A stretch of DNA of 17,029 nucleotides, from positions 1 to 17,029 of the forward strand of contig CAMEUC010000009.1 in the NCBI GenBank assembly GCA_945937855.1, in the 5' to 3' direction. A program made the translations under genes and the position numbers. Origin of the DNA: an uncultured Clostridium sp. (GTDB lineage: Bacteria; Bacillota; Clostridia; TANB77; CAG-508). Numbering within the stretch: position 1 is the stretch's first letter; the number at the start of each line of letters is the position of its first letter. The notes under the pieces are model-generated. The model saw nothing but the letters and a program-made list of their open reading frames with translations, ran no database searches and was not told the origin of the DNA. This document shows positions 1 through 9,324 of this stretch, one piece after another.

Positions 1-109
1 TGAAGAACGACAGGGTACGCGAATTTAAATGGTTAGATACGAGGAGTTGAGAAGAGGAAAGGTATTTAAAACAGATTAAAAAAGAAAAAAATAAAATAGG
101 AGGAAAATT

Positions 110-1045
110 ATGAAAAAAGTATCACTAGTTATACCAATGTATTATGAAGAAGAGGTAGCAGAGGAATGTTACAAAAGAGTAAAGGAGGTTTTATCTTCTT
201 TAGAAAATTATGAGCATGAAATTGTTTTTGTTAATGATGGAAGTAAAGATAGGACATTAGAAATATTAGAAAAAATTGCTTTAAATGATAAAAATGTAAA
301 AGTTGTTTCTTTTGCAAGAAATTTTGGCCACCAATGTGCAGTAACGGCAGGACTAAAAGAAGTAACAGGAGATGCAGTTGTTATAATAGATGCAGATCTT
401 CAAGACCCCCCAGAACTTATACCAGATATGCTTAAATTATGGGAAGAAGGAAATGAAGTGATTTATGCAAAACGTAAAAAAAGGGATGGAGAATCAGCAT
501 TTAAGCTATTTACTGCAAAAATGTTTTATAAAACATTAAATGGTTTATCTGATGTTGAGATACCAAAAGATACAGGTGATTTTAGATTAGTAGATAAAAA
601 AGTAGTAGAGGTTATTAACTCATTACCAGAACATAATAAATTTTTAAGAGGATTATTTAGCTGGGTTGGCTTTAAACAAACTCCTTTTGAATATGAAAGA
701 AAAGAAAGATTTGCGGGTAAAACTAAATATCCATTAAAGAAAATGCTAAAGCTTGCATCTGACGGAATAATTAGCTTTTCTACTAAACCACTAAAAATAA
801 TTGGAGGAATAGGCATAGCATCTATTCTTGTATCGTTCTTAGTTTTATTGTATTCAATACTTTCATTTATATTTAAATGGAATAATTTAACTGCTGGCTG
901 GACTTCTATTATGGTAGCAATAACATTTTTTGCAGGAGTACAGTTATTATCAATTTGGATAATGTCTGAATATATTGCAAGAATATATGACGAAGTGAAA
1001 GGAAGGCCACAATATATAATTGACAAAAAAATAAACATAGATTAA
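110..1045 (+). CDS. Polyprenyl-phosphate glycosyltransferase, GT2 family (DPM1/GtrB/ArnC-like)
   Basis: This is a 311-residue membrane-anchored glycosyltransferase, likely moving a sugar from a nucleotide donor to undecaprenyl phosphate at the inner face of the membrane. The N-terminal GT-A domain shows LVIPMYYEE (residues 6-14), VNDGSKD (41-47) and the metal/donor motif DADLQDPP (94-101). DTGDFRLVDKK and the NKFLRG...GF segment follow, as in GtrB/DPM1-type enzymes. Two hydrophobic segments (about 230-255 and 265-290) end the protein, as expected for this subfamily. The start is fixed by AGGAGG at 98-103, seven bases before ATG. The gene is intact: its three CGG triplets (345, 714, 763) are all out of frame. 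It lies 11 bp before a multispan membrane protein, so a surface-glycan role is likely. The exact sugar cannot be told. Confidence 0.88.
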   Translation: MKKVSLVIPMYYEEEVAEECYKRVKEVLSSLENYEHEIVFVNDGSKDRTLEILEKIALNDKNVKVVSFARNFGHQCAVTAGLKEVTGDAVVIIDADLQDPPELIPDMLKLWEEGNEVIYAKRKKRDGESAFKLFTAKMFYKTLNGLSDVEIPKDTGDFRLVDKKVVEVINSLPEHNKFLRGLFSWVGFKQTPFEYERKERFAGKTKYPLKKMLKLASDGIISFSTKPLKIIGGIGIASILVSFLVLLYSILSFIFKWNNLTAGWTSIMVAITFFAGVQLLSIWIMSEYIARIYDEVKGRPQYIIDKKINID

Positions 1046-1056
1046 AAGGAGCAAGT

Positions 1057-2320
1057 ATGAATATTATAAAATATGTTAAATCTTATCTTTTAATTATATT
1101 AATTACATGCATATTACTTACGGTAGTGGCTGCGATACCTAAAACTTGGGTAAGAGATAATATTTGGCAGGGACTAGAAGTGTTTGAAAAAGAGGGAACT
1201 GGTCCCGTACCAAATTTGGGATATAATGCTAGATTAGATAATTTTACAGATTCAGTAATGTTTAATACAGTTTATTCATTAGATGAATTACACCCATTTC
1301 GATCCTCAATGAATGCTATTAACATTATTGTACCAGATGAGAATATGGGGTTAGGAGATCCAATAATAAGCTTGAGAAATCTATTAGAAAATGAAGAACG
1401 GATATTCATATAATTATTCAAGATATTGGCATGGATACATTATATTTTTAAAACCGCTACTTATATTTTTTGATTATTCTACAATACGAATAATTTTATG
1501 CTTTGTTATTATATTGTTGGGATTAATATGCTTATGGTTAATTTATAAAAAGATTGGTTTATTGCAAATGCTAGCAACACTATATACAATGATAATGATA
1601 TCCTTTCAAATTATAGGAATGTCTGTACAATATTTCTCTGTATTTCTTATTGCAATGGCTTTTAGTATTTACTTTTTATGTAGAAAAGATTATGAATCCA
1701 ATGTTGGAGTTATATTTTTTGCTATAGGAGGAATTACTGCTGTTATGGATTTATTTACAACTCCACTCATAACATTAGGAATACCCCTTATAATATATAT
1801 TGCATTAGAACAGAAAAATAGAAAAGTAAAAATTGTTGAGACTTTAAAAATTATTGCTTTATGGCTAACAGGATATGCAGCAGTTTGGGGTACAAAATGG
1901 ATTATAGGAGAAATAATGGGTTCCCAAACAATTAGTGGGGCAATAAAAAGTATAATAGTAAGAACAGGAGTTGCAGATGAAGGAATTTCTATATGGGAAA
2001 CTTTTAAAGTTAATATAAACGTTATAAAAGAACCAATACTATTTTCTATAATTATTTGCTTATGTGTACTTGAGTTAAAAATAATATTAAAGATAATATT
2101 AAATAAAAATAGCTTTAAACTTGATAAAATAAATAATTATATTATAATTGCAATTTTGCCATTTGTTTGGTATATACTTACAAAACAGCATGCATATATT
2201 CATGAGAAATTTACATACAGAATATTATCAATTACCATATTGGCGATATCTTTTGCAGTAATTAATATTGGAAAAATAAATTTAAAAAATAAAAGGAATG
2301 AGAATAATGAAACTAAATAA
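1057..2320 (+). CDS. Multispan membrane protein, probable surface-glycan function, read through one CGGA +1 site
   Basis: I read this as one gene of about 420 residues. The first part (1057-1413) has an N-terminal membrane helix (about residues 8-28) and a long probable extracytoplasmic loop. It reaches an in-frame CGG at 1399 and would stop at TAA three codons later. Dropping the C of CGGA gives ...ENEE-G-YSYNYSRYWHGY..., which joins smoothly to the second part, with about eight more membrane helices up to 2320. Neither half looks complete alone, and the apparent second start at 1391 has no ribosome binding site of its own. The true start has AGGAG just upstream of ATG 1057. A large outer loop after helix 1 is common in GT-C glycosyltransferases, but I do not recognise the family. 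The last bases overlap the next gene, which suggests translational coupling. Confidence 0.72.
1399..1402 (+). other. In-frame CGGA, inferred +1 recoding site 1 (Gly115 of the membrane protein)
   Basis: The frame runs GAA GAA CGG ATA and stops three codons after CGG. Skipping the C gives GAA GAA GGA TAT TCA and restores the downstream frame. The preceding codon, GAA, cannot re-pair with AAC in the +1 frame, so simple P-site slippage does not explain the site. Confidence 0.75.
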
Positions 2321-4011
2321 TAATCATAAGAAATTAGCTATAGTAATTTTTATTAATTTACTAATATTTATAATATGTAATTCTATATGTAATATTAAAT
2401 ATGAAGAAGTAGATGACTTTATTATATATAATTTATATTCAGGATTAGATGGTACATACAATGTACATGGAGTATACATACATCCATTAATATGCTTAAT
2501 AATAAGTATATTCTATAGAATAATACCAGTTGTTAACTGGCATACAATTTTTTTGTTGATTATGCAATTTATTTGTTTTACATTAATAGGATACTCTATT
2601 TTAAAGAAACATGATAGCACTATTTCAATAGTATTATATGCGGTTTTTGCCAGTGCTTTCTATACTTCTTTACTTATGCTTATCCAATATACATCTGTAG
2701 CAGCATTATTAATAGCAACTTCCTTAGTTATTTGTGTGGATATAATAGAGCAAAATAAAAAAACAAAATGTATTATACTAATGTTTATACTATATACAAT
2801 AGGAATAATGACAAGAATGCAATCATTATTAATTGTTGCTCCTTTTATGGGAATATATTTATTAATAAAAATGATAGACTATAAAAATAAAAATATAGAT
2901 AAAGAGCAGGTATTTAGATTATTAAAGTATTACCTAGTATATTTAATTATAACAGTATTGGTATATGTATCAAGTATGATAATCTATAATTCTAATGATG
3001 TTTATAAAGAATATACAAAGTACAATGAAGTAAGAACTTACTTACACGATATATTACAGGTTGATTATAAGGAAAATAAAGAAATTTTTGATGAAATTGG
3101 CTGGTCTGAAAATGATTGGTACTTGTTTTACACTTTTAATATGGGAGACGAAAATATATATTCTTATGAGAACCTTCAAAAAATACTAGAGTATAAAATA
3201 GAAAAAGATGGTATAAAATATTTTGATACGAGTTTACCGGAGGCAACAACATCCTTTTTATCAGAAGTTATGAATACATATTTACTCTTATTTATAATAT
3301 TCTTTATGAGTTTTATAATTAGTATATTAACAACTGACCAAAAGAAGTTGATCAATGTTTTAATTTTTCTAGCAACTATTGCTGTTCATATATTATTTAT
3401 CATTCTAAAAAGAAGTATACATAGGGTAGTAATACCAGAATATATAATAGGTACAGCATTATTAATTTATAATATAGATATAAAAAATAATCAATATAAA
3501 ATAAAAGATATAGTAAAAAGTTTGGATGTATCAATTATAATAATAGGTTTTTTATGTATATTGATGATTAACCAATATTATTATAAGTATGATTTGGAAG
3601 TCTATAGTAATTATCAAGAACTAATAAATTATACAAATGATAATAAAGATAATGTATATTTGTATACAGTTCCATCTTTACAATCTAGATATCTAGCATA
3701 TTCAGTTTATAAAATGCCACCGGAAGGTTCTTTTTCTAATTTAAGAGTTATGGGACGGATGGGATATGTTTACACAAAATTATTATGATTTTAAAGAAAG
3801 AAATAATTTAGATGGTAATTTCTTAGACTTATTAAAAGATAATGTATATTTAATAGATGGAAAAGTTAATTGGGGTGGAAACATATATACCAATTATAAG
3901 CAAAAAATCATTAAATCTATAAAGGAAAATTATAATATTGACGTAGAATGTAAAGAGATAAAATCCTTTGATAATTTAAAAATATATAAACTATATGAAG
4001 CTGAGCAATAA
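2307..4011 (+). CDS. Large multispan membrane protein, possible GT-C glycosyltransferase, read through one CGGA +1 site
   Basis: As one gene this gives about 567 residues. There are roughly ten hydrophobic segments, a long loop at about 230-310, and a soluble C-terminal part. The frame meets CGG at 3756 and would stop at TGA nine codons later. Dropping the C gives VMGGWDMFTQNYYDFKERN, and the C-terminal part then runs to 4011. A GGWD turn followed by a soluble tail is plausible for large lipid-linked sugar transferases, but the family is not certain. I prefer ATG 2307 over the in-frame ATG at 2298 because AAAGG at 2292-2296 lies ten bases before 2307 and almost touches 2298. The start overlaps the end of the previous gene by 14 bases. 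The gene is probably co-transcribed with the two before it. Confidence 0.72.
3756..3759 (+). other. In-frame CGGA, inferred +1 recoding site 2 (Gly484 of the second membrane protein)
   Basis: The zero frame is ATG GGA CGG ATG GGA, with a stop nine codons later. Skipping the C gives GGA GGA TGG GAT ATG, encoding GGWDM, and continues into the C-terminal domain. Confidence 0.75.
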
Positions 4012-4034
4012 TTCTTTATAAAATGGGAGCAATT

Positions 4035-6707
4035 ATGAAAAAGTTAGTTTTAATTGATGGGAATAGTATAATAAATAGAGCGTTTTATGGAATTATGGGC
4101 AGTAAAATGCTTATGACAGAAGACCGGAACATATACAAATGCAGTATATGGCTTCCTTACAATACTTTTTAGAATACTAGAAGACATAAAACCGGAATAT
4201 ATGGCGATAGCTTTTGATTTAAGTGCACCAACACATAGACATAAACTGTATGATGGTTATAAAGCAAATCGTCATGGAATGCCAGATGAATTAGCGGGGC
4301 AGATGCCAATTTTAAAAGATATTTTAAAATCTATGAAAATAGAAATAATTGAAAAAGAGGGATATGAAGCAGATGATATTTTAGGAACACTTGCAAAATG
4401 GGGACAAGCTCAAAAATTAGATGTAACAATAGTTACAGGTGATAGAGATAGCTTCCAATTAATAGATAAAAATATAAAAGTAAGAATTCCTAGAACTAAG
4501 GCACGGAAAAACAGAAACAGAAGAATATAATACAAAGAAAATTCAGCAAGAATATGGGGTAAAACCTACTGATTTAATTGAAGTAAAAGGCCTAGCAGGA
4601 GATACATCAGACAATATCCCTGGAGTATCTGGGGTTGGAGAAAAAACAGCAATTAATTTAATAAAAGAATATAAAACAATAGATGGAGTTTATGAAAATA
4701 TAGACCAAATAAAAGGAAAACTAAGAGAAAAATTAGAACAAGATAAGGACAAAGCCTTTCTTTCAAGAACACTTGGAACTATAAATATAGATGCTCCGAT
4801 TGAAAAAGATCTAGAAAAAATCAAAGTAGAAGAATGGGATAAAGAAGCGGTTTTGGAAAAATTTAAAAAATTAAAATTTAACCGTTTTATAGATAGATTT
4901 GACTTAAACAGTATAAATAAAAATGAAATTAAAAGTGATATAAGTATTGAATATGAACGAATAAGTAATTTAGATAAAATTAATTTTATTAAAGAAGAAA
5001 TTTTACAAAATAAAAAGATATTTTATTATTTACAAGCCCAAGAATCAGTACAAGGTAGAATACTAGGAAAAATTTTAAGTGGTATAACTATTTTTTCAGA
5101 AAAAGACAATAAAGCATATTTTATAAAAAATACATTATTATTTAAAGAAATTTTTGAAGATATAGAAATATTAAAAATTGGCTATAAACAAAAAGAAGAT
5201 TATATTTTATTAAAACAAGCAGGTATTGAACCAAAAAATCTAATGTTTGATGTTGAAATAGCAGGATATATTTTAAATTCAACAATTAATAAATATCCTA
5301 TAGAATATTTGGCTAATGAATATTTGCGGATTTGATTTAGAAGAATATTTGAGACAAAATTGTACGAAAACCGAAGAACAACTAAGCCTATTTTCACAAA
5401 CTGAAGAAAAGGAAGATATAAAACCATATGCTTATGCTTATGTAATTAATAAACTGTATAATGTATTAATAAAGAAAATGGAGGATACGGAAACTTTAAA
5501 TTTATTTAATACAATAGAAATGCCTTTGGTAGAAGTACTTGCAAATATGCAGTATGAAGGAATTTTTGTTGATAAAAAGGAACTTGTGGAATTTGGAAAT
5601 GAACTTAAAGAAAAAATTACAATATTAACAAATGAAATATATGAATTAGCAGAAGGAGAATTTAACATAAATTCTACAAAGCAATTAGGAGAAGTTTTAT
5701 TTGAAAAATTAAAATTACCAATTATTAAAAAAACAAAAACAGGTTATTCAACAGATAGTGATGTATTAGAAAAGTTGAAAAATACACATCCAATAATAGA
5801 AAAAATATTAGATTATAGACAACTTGTAAAATTAAATTCAACATATGTAGAAGGAATAATTCCATATATTAACAAAGAAACTGGAAGAATTCATTCAAGT
5901 TTCCATCAGACAGTAACTGCAACAGGTAGAATAAGTAGTACAGAGCCAAATCTTCAAAATATACCTACAAGATTTGAACTTGGTAAAAAATTAAGAAAGG
6001 TTTTTAAACCAGAAAATGATTGCATTTATATAGATGCAGATTATTCACAAATAGAACTTAGAGTTTTAGCTCATATTTCTGGTGATAGAAATATGATAAG
6101 AGCTTTCAAAAATGGAGAAGATATACATGCTGAAGCCGCTTCAAGAGTGTTAAATATTCCTATTGAGGAAGTAACAAAAGAAGAAAGAACAAAAGCTAAG
6201 GCAGTAAACTTCGGTATTGTATATGGAATAAGTGATTTCGGTTTAGCAGAACAGATAGGAGTATCAAGAAAAGAAGCAAAACAATATATAGAACAATATC
6301 TACAAAAATATGTTGGAATAAAAAGATTTATGGATAAAATAGTTGATGATGCAAGAGAACAAGGCTATGTAGAAACATTATACCATAGAAGAAGATATGT
6401 TCCTGAACTAAAATCAAATAATTATATGGTAAGACAATTTGGACATAGAGTAGCAATGAATACACCAATACAAGGAACAGCAGCAGACATAATGAAGATA
6501 GCGATGATAAATGTTTATAATAAATTAAGAAATATGAAATCAAAATTAATTTTACAGGTACATGATGAATTATTAATAGAAACATATCCAGATGAAATAG
6601 AAGAAGTAAAAAACATTTTGAAAAAAGAAATGGAAAGTGTTATAAAATTAAAAGTACCATTAATAGCTGAATTATCAGAGGGAAAAAACTGGTTTGAGGC
6701 AAAATAA
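4035..6707 (+). CDS. polA: DNA polymerase I, full length when read through three CGGA +1 sites
   Basis: Read with three one-base skips (4125, 4504, 5327), this gives an 889-residue DNA polymerase I, the usual length for the family. The 5' nuclease domain shows VLIDGNS, YEADDILGTL, VTGDRDSFQL and the helix-hairpin-helix region GDTSDNIPGVSGVGEKTA. The central 3'-5' exonuclease-like domain lacks the D-x-E catalytic pair, so proofreading is probably absent, as in Bacillus enzymes. The polymerase domain has motif A DADYSQIELRVLAHISGD, motif B RTKAKAVNFGIVYG and motif C QVHDELLIE. The start ATG 4035 is preceded by GGGAG at 4025-4029. Without the skips the frame would end after about 45 residues. 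Codon use and conservation show no decay in any segment, which argues against a pseudogene. Pol I is normally important for repair and Okazaki-fragment processing, so an intact product is expected. Confidence 0.9.
4125..4128 (+). other. In-frame CGGA, inferred +1 recoding site 3 (Gly31 of PolA)
   Basis: The zero frame is GAA GAC CGG AAC, stopping 14 codons later at TAG. Skipping the C gives EDGTYTNAVYGF. Other Pol I proteins have Gly at this place, for example KGIHTNAVYGF in Geobacillus, with exactly the same spacing to TNAVYGF. Only a one-base skip at this point fits. Confidence 0.88.
4504..4507 (+). other. In-frame CGGA, inferred +1 recoding site 4 (Gly157 of PolA)
   Basis: The zero frame is AAG GCA CGG AAA and stops seven codons later at TAA. 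Skipping the C gives RTKAGKTETEEY, which matches the spacing and Gly of TKKGITDIEPY in Bacillus-type Pol I. The helix-hairpin-helix region then follows in the new frame. Confidence 0.88.
5327..5330 (+). other. In-frame CGGA, inferred +1 recoding site 5 (Gly431 of PolA)
   Basis: The zero frame is TAT TTG CGG ATT TGA, ending one codon after CGG. Skipping the C gives NEYLGFDLEEYLRQN and joins the degenerate exonuclease domain to the polymerase domain. The downstream frame has an ATG at 5316, inside the upstream coding part, but no ribosome binding site fits it. Confidence 0.85.
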
Positions 6708-6720
6708 AGGGGGAATTTTT

Positions 6721-7713
6721 ATGTCAATATTAGTTACAGGTGGGGTAGGTTTTATAGGAAGCCACACAGTAGTTGAATTATTAGAAAAAGGAGAAGAAAT
6801 TGTTATAGTAGATAATTTCTGCAACAGTTCACCAGATGTTTTAAATAAAATAAAGGAAATAACAAATAAAGATTTTAAATTCTATGAAGTAGATTTATTA
6901 GATGAAGAAAAGTTAGAAAAAGTGTTTGAAGAAAATAATATTGAATCTGTAATTCATTTTGTAGGGCTAAAAGCAGTAGGAGAATCTGTAGCAAAGCCGA
7001 TAGAATATTATCACAACAATATTACAGGAACACTTATATTATTAAAATTAATGAAAAAATACAATTGTAAAAAAATAGTATTTAGCTCATCTGCAACTGT
7101 ATACGGTAACCCAGCAAGTTTGCCAATAAAAGAGGACTTTCCATTATCTACAACAAATCCATATGGAAGCACAAAACTTATGATAGAACAAATTTTACAA
7201 GATGTATGTGTTGCAGATACAGATTTTAGTGTAGCAATACTTAGATATTTTAACCCAATAGGAGCACATGAAAGCGGGTTAATTGGTGAAGTACCAAACG
7301 GAATTCCAAATAATGTAATGCCATACATATTAAAAGTTGCAAGTGGAGAATATGAAGCTTTAACAGTATTTGGAAATGACTACAATACAGCAGATGGAAC
7401 AGGAGTAAGAGATTATATACATGTAGTAGACCTTGCAAAAGGACATTTAAAAGCGTTAGATAAAATAAGAGAAGAAAAAGGTGTAAAAATTTATAATCTA
7501 GGAACTGGTAATGGATATTCTGTATTAGACTTAGTTACAAATTTTGAAAAAGTCAATGGTGTAAAAGTAAATTACAAAATTGGGGCAAGAAGACCAGGAG
7601 ATATTGCAGCTTGTTATGCAGACCCAAGCAAAGCGAGAGACGAATTAGGATGGGTAGCAGAACGTGGCATAGAAGAAATGTGCAAAGATGCATGGAGATT
7701 TATAAAGAAATAA
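6721..7713 (+). CDS. galE: UDP-glucose 4-epimerase
   Basis: This 330-residue cytosolic enzyme interconverts UDP-glucose and UDP-galactose with bound NAD, and supplies sugars for surface polysaccharides. The N-terminal Rossmann motif TGGVGFIGSH is at residues 6-15. SSATVYG carries the catalytic Ser/Thr, and YGSTK holds the YxxxK pair. RYFNPIGAHESG and the C-terminal RRPGD segment are typical of GalE. I chose ATG 6721 because AAGGGGG (6708-6714) lies just upstream, while the longer in-frame start at 6694 falls inside polA without a site. The gene begins 13 bp after the polA stop, so the two are likely co-transcribed. It is intact: its CGG triplets (7104, 7275, 7299) are all out of frame. Confidence 0.95.
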   Translation: MSILVTGGVGFIGSHTVVELLEKGEEIVIVDNFCNSSPDVLNKIKEITNKDFKFYEVDLLDEEKLEKVFEENNIESVIHFVGLKAVGESVAKPIEYYHNNITGTLILLKLMKKYNCKKIVFSSSATVYGNPASLPIKEDFPLSTTNPYGSTKLMIEQILQDVCVADTDFSVAILRYFNPIGAHESGLIGEVPNGIPNNVMPYILKVASGEYEALTVFGNDYNTADGTGVRDYIHVVDLAKGHLKALDKIREEKGVKIYNLGTGNGYSVLDLVTNFEKVNGVKVNYKIGARRPGDIAACYADPSKARDELGWVAERGIEEMCKDAWRFIKK

Positions 7714-7737
7714 AAAATCGACCTAGGTCGATTTTTT
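7712..7737. terminator. Bidirectional intrinsic terminator between galE and pncB
   Basis: This is a 26-bp perfect palindrome centred between 7724 and 7725, with GC-rich core ATCGACCT/AGGTCGAT and A6/T6 ends. It gives a T-run on both strands. It overlaps the stop codons of both convergent genes. Confidence 0.88.
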
Positions 7738-9161
7738 ATTTCTTTAACAATTCATTCTTTAAATCCCATAAAGGTTTTGACAAATCTACATAATATTTAT
7801 GTGGATTTTTTAAACGTTTTACTTCTGGCCATAGAGTATCTAATTCTTTTTTAGATTTTTCACATATTTGTGAAAGTGTTGGCAAATTATATATAAGTTC
7901 ACCATTTTTAAATATTTGTTTTTGCAATGGGAGAACCAAGTAATTATTTAAGACCTTTTCTTTCCATGGATTTTGTGGATCAAAAATCTTATAATTATCT
8001 TCTGGAATTTTTTCATCATATAGAGTAATTACATCTGCTAATGCTTTATTAGTTGTTTTATCATAAAATCTGTAAACCTTTTTAAATCCTGGATTTGTAA
8101 TTTTTACAACATTTTCAGAGATTTTTATTTTTGGAACAATTTGTCCATCTTCTTCAAGTGCTACTAATTTATAAACTCCACCAAAAACTGGATCAGATTT
8201 TGCAGTAATAAGATTTTCTCCAACCCCAAAAGAGTCTATTTGTGCCCCTTGCTCTAAAAGTGAAGAGATAAGAAACTCGTCTAAAGAATTACTTACACAA
8301 ATTTTACAATCAGGAAATCCTGCATCATCTAATATTTTTCTTACTTGTTTTGAAAGATAAGCTAAATCTCCACTATCTAATCTAACTCCTTTTGGTCTAA
8401 AACCATTAGGAACAAGGACTTCATTAAAAACTTTTATAGCATTTACTATTCCAGAGTTTATTGTATCATATGTATCAATAAGCAAAGTGCAATCATCTGG
8501 GTAACTTTCTGCGTAAGCTTTGAAAGCTTCATACTCAGAATCAAAACTTTGCACAAAACTATGTGCCATTGTACCAAGAGCAGGAACATTAAATTCTTTC
8601 GCAGTTAATGTACAAGATGTTCCGGACACAACCACCAATCATAGCAGCTCTAGCACCTAGAAATGCTGCATCAATACTATGGGCACGCCTTGCACCAAAT
8701 TCCATAACCGGTCTACCTTTAGCAGAAGCCACAATTCTGCTGGACTTGGTAGCAATTAATGATTGATGATTTACTAAAAGCAAAATGAAAGTCTCTAATA
8801 TTTGTGCTTCAATAAGTGGAGCTCTAACAGTAATTAGTGGTTCGTTTGGGAAAACAACAGTACCTTCTGGAATAGCCCAAACATCTCCAGTAAATTTAAA
8901 TTTAGATAAATACTCTAAAAATTCCTCAGAGAATTTATTTGTATTCTTTAAAAAATCAATGTCATCACTATCGAATTTTAAATTCTTAATATAATCAATA
9001 ACTTGCTCTAGTCCTGAAAAAATGGCATAACCACCATTATCAGGAATTCTTCTAAAAAATACATCAAAATAAGCTTGCCTTGTAGTCATATTTTTAGCAA
9101 AAAAACCATTAGACATGGTAAACTCATAAAAATCAGTAAGTAAAGATAAATTCTTATTCAT
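7736..9161 (-). CDS. pncB: Nicotinate phosphoribosyltransferase, full length when read through one CGGA +1 site
   Basis: The enzyme joins nicotinate to PRPP (using ATP) to make nicotinate mononucleotide in NAD salvage. With one skipped base at 8624 it is 474 residues, the usual length. Family features are the N-terminal LLTDFYEFTMSNGFF, FDVFFRRIPDNGGYAIFSGLEQ, FGARRAHSIDAA, GGCVGTSCTL, the GTMAHSF segment with the active-site His, LIDTYDT, and VRLDSGDLAYLSKQVR for phosphoribosyl binding. I place the start at ATG 9161-9159 because GGGAGG (plus-strand 9167-9172) precedes it; the longer ATG at 9176 lies upstream of that site. Without the skip, the frame would stop ten codons after CGG and lose most of the active site. 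It is the only minus-strand gene, so it gives an independent case of the same recoding. It shares its terminator with galE. Confidence 0.88.
8621..8624 (-). other. In-frame CGGA, inferred +1 recoding site 6 (Gly180 of PncB)
   Basis: On the minus strand the frame is TGT GTC CGG AAC ATC, with a stop ten codons later. Skipping the C gives GGCVGTSCTL. The family has GG-x-VGTSN here, so Gly is the expected residue and the spacing is exact. Confidence 0.88.
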
Positions 9162-9217
9162 AAAATCCTCCCACAAATATATAAAATTTTTAAATTATGT
9201 ATCATACAATTTAGGTA

Positions 9218-9246
9218 ATTATAACATATAATCTAAGAAAATTAAA
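9218..9246 (-). promoter_or_regulatory. Possible pncB promoter
   Basis: On the minus strand TATAAT (plus 9218-9223) lies 17 bases downstream of a weak -35, TTTAAT (plus 9241-9246). The -10 is perfect but the -35 is poor, and such matches are common in AT-rich DNA. Confidence 0.35.
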
Positions 9247-9260
9247 GAAAATTTATTTAA

Positions 9261-9303
9261 TCGACACATTTCAACAAAAAAATATAAATAAATATGTTAT
9301 AAT
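9261..9303 (+). promoter_or_regulatory. Possible promoter of the Spo0E-like gene with a Spo0A-box-like site
   Basis: TATAAT at 9298-9303 lies 22 bases before the start codon, with no good -35 at 17 bases. ATCGACACA (9260-9268) resembles the reverse of the Spo0A box (TTCGACAAA) and sits about 31 bases before the -10. Spo0A control would suit a Spo0E-type gene, but this is inference from a short imperfect match. Confidence 0.3.
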
Positions 9304-9324
9304 AACATCGTGGGGGCGATCCAT

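Noticed and set aside
1..109. A partial upstream gene tail.
   Set aside because: All three plus frames close early (stops at 26-28, 34-36 and 48-50 after the opening TGA in frame 1). The frame ending at 50 reads KNDRVREFKWLDTRS, and another short frame reads MVRYEELRRGKVFKTD, which faintly recalls the end of a formyltransferase domain. Neither can be assigned.
1391..2320. A separate membrane protein gene starting at ATG 1391.
   Set aside because: There is no ribosome binding site, it begins inside the previous frame, and it joins smoothly to the upstream part if the C of CGGA is skipped.
4121..4130. Classic slippery-site or RF2-type programmed frameshifting.
   Set aside because: There is no stop codon at the shift, no consistent P-site codon able to re-pair in +1, and no shared upstream SD-like element across the six sites.
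4035..6707. polA as a decayed pseudogene.
   Set aside because: All three breaks have the same one-base form at CGGA, and every catalytic motif, the spacing and the total length are normal. Random decay would give mixed insertions, deletions and stops.
1399..8624. Homopolymer sequencing errors as the cause of the breaks.
   Set aside because: None of the six sites lies in a homopolymer, each adds the same base in the same codon phase, and the window's many long A and T runs cause no breaks.
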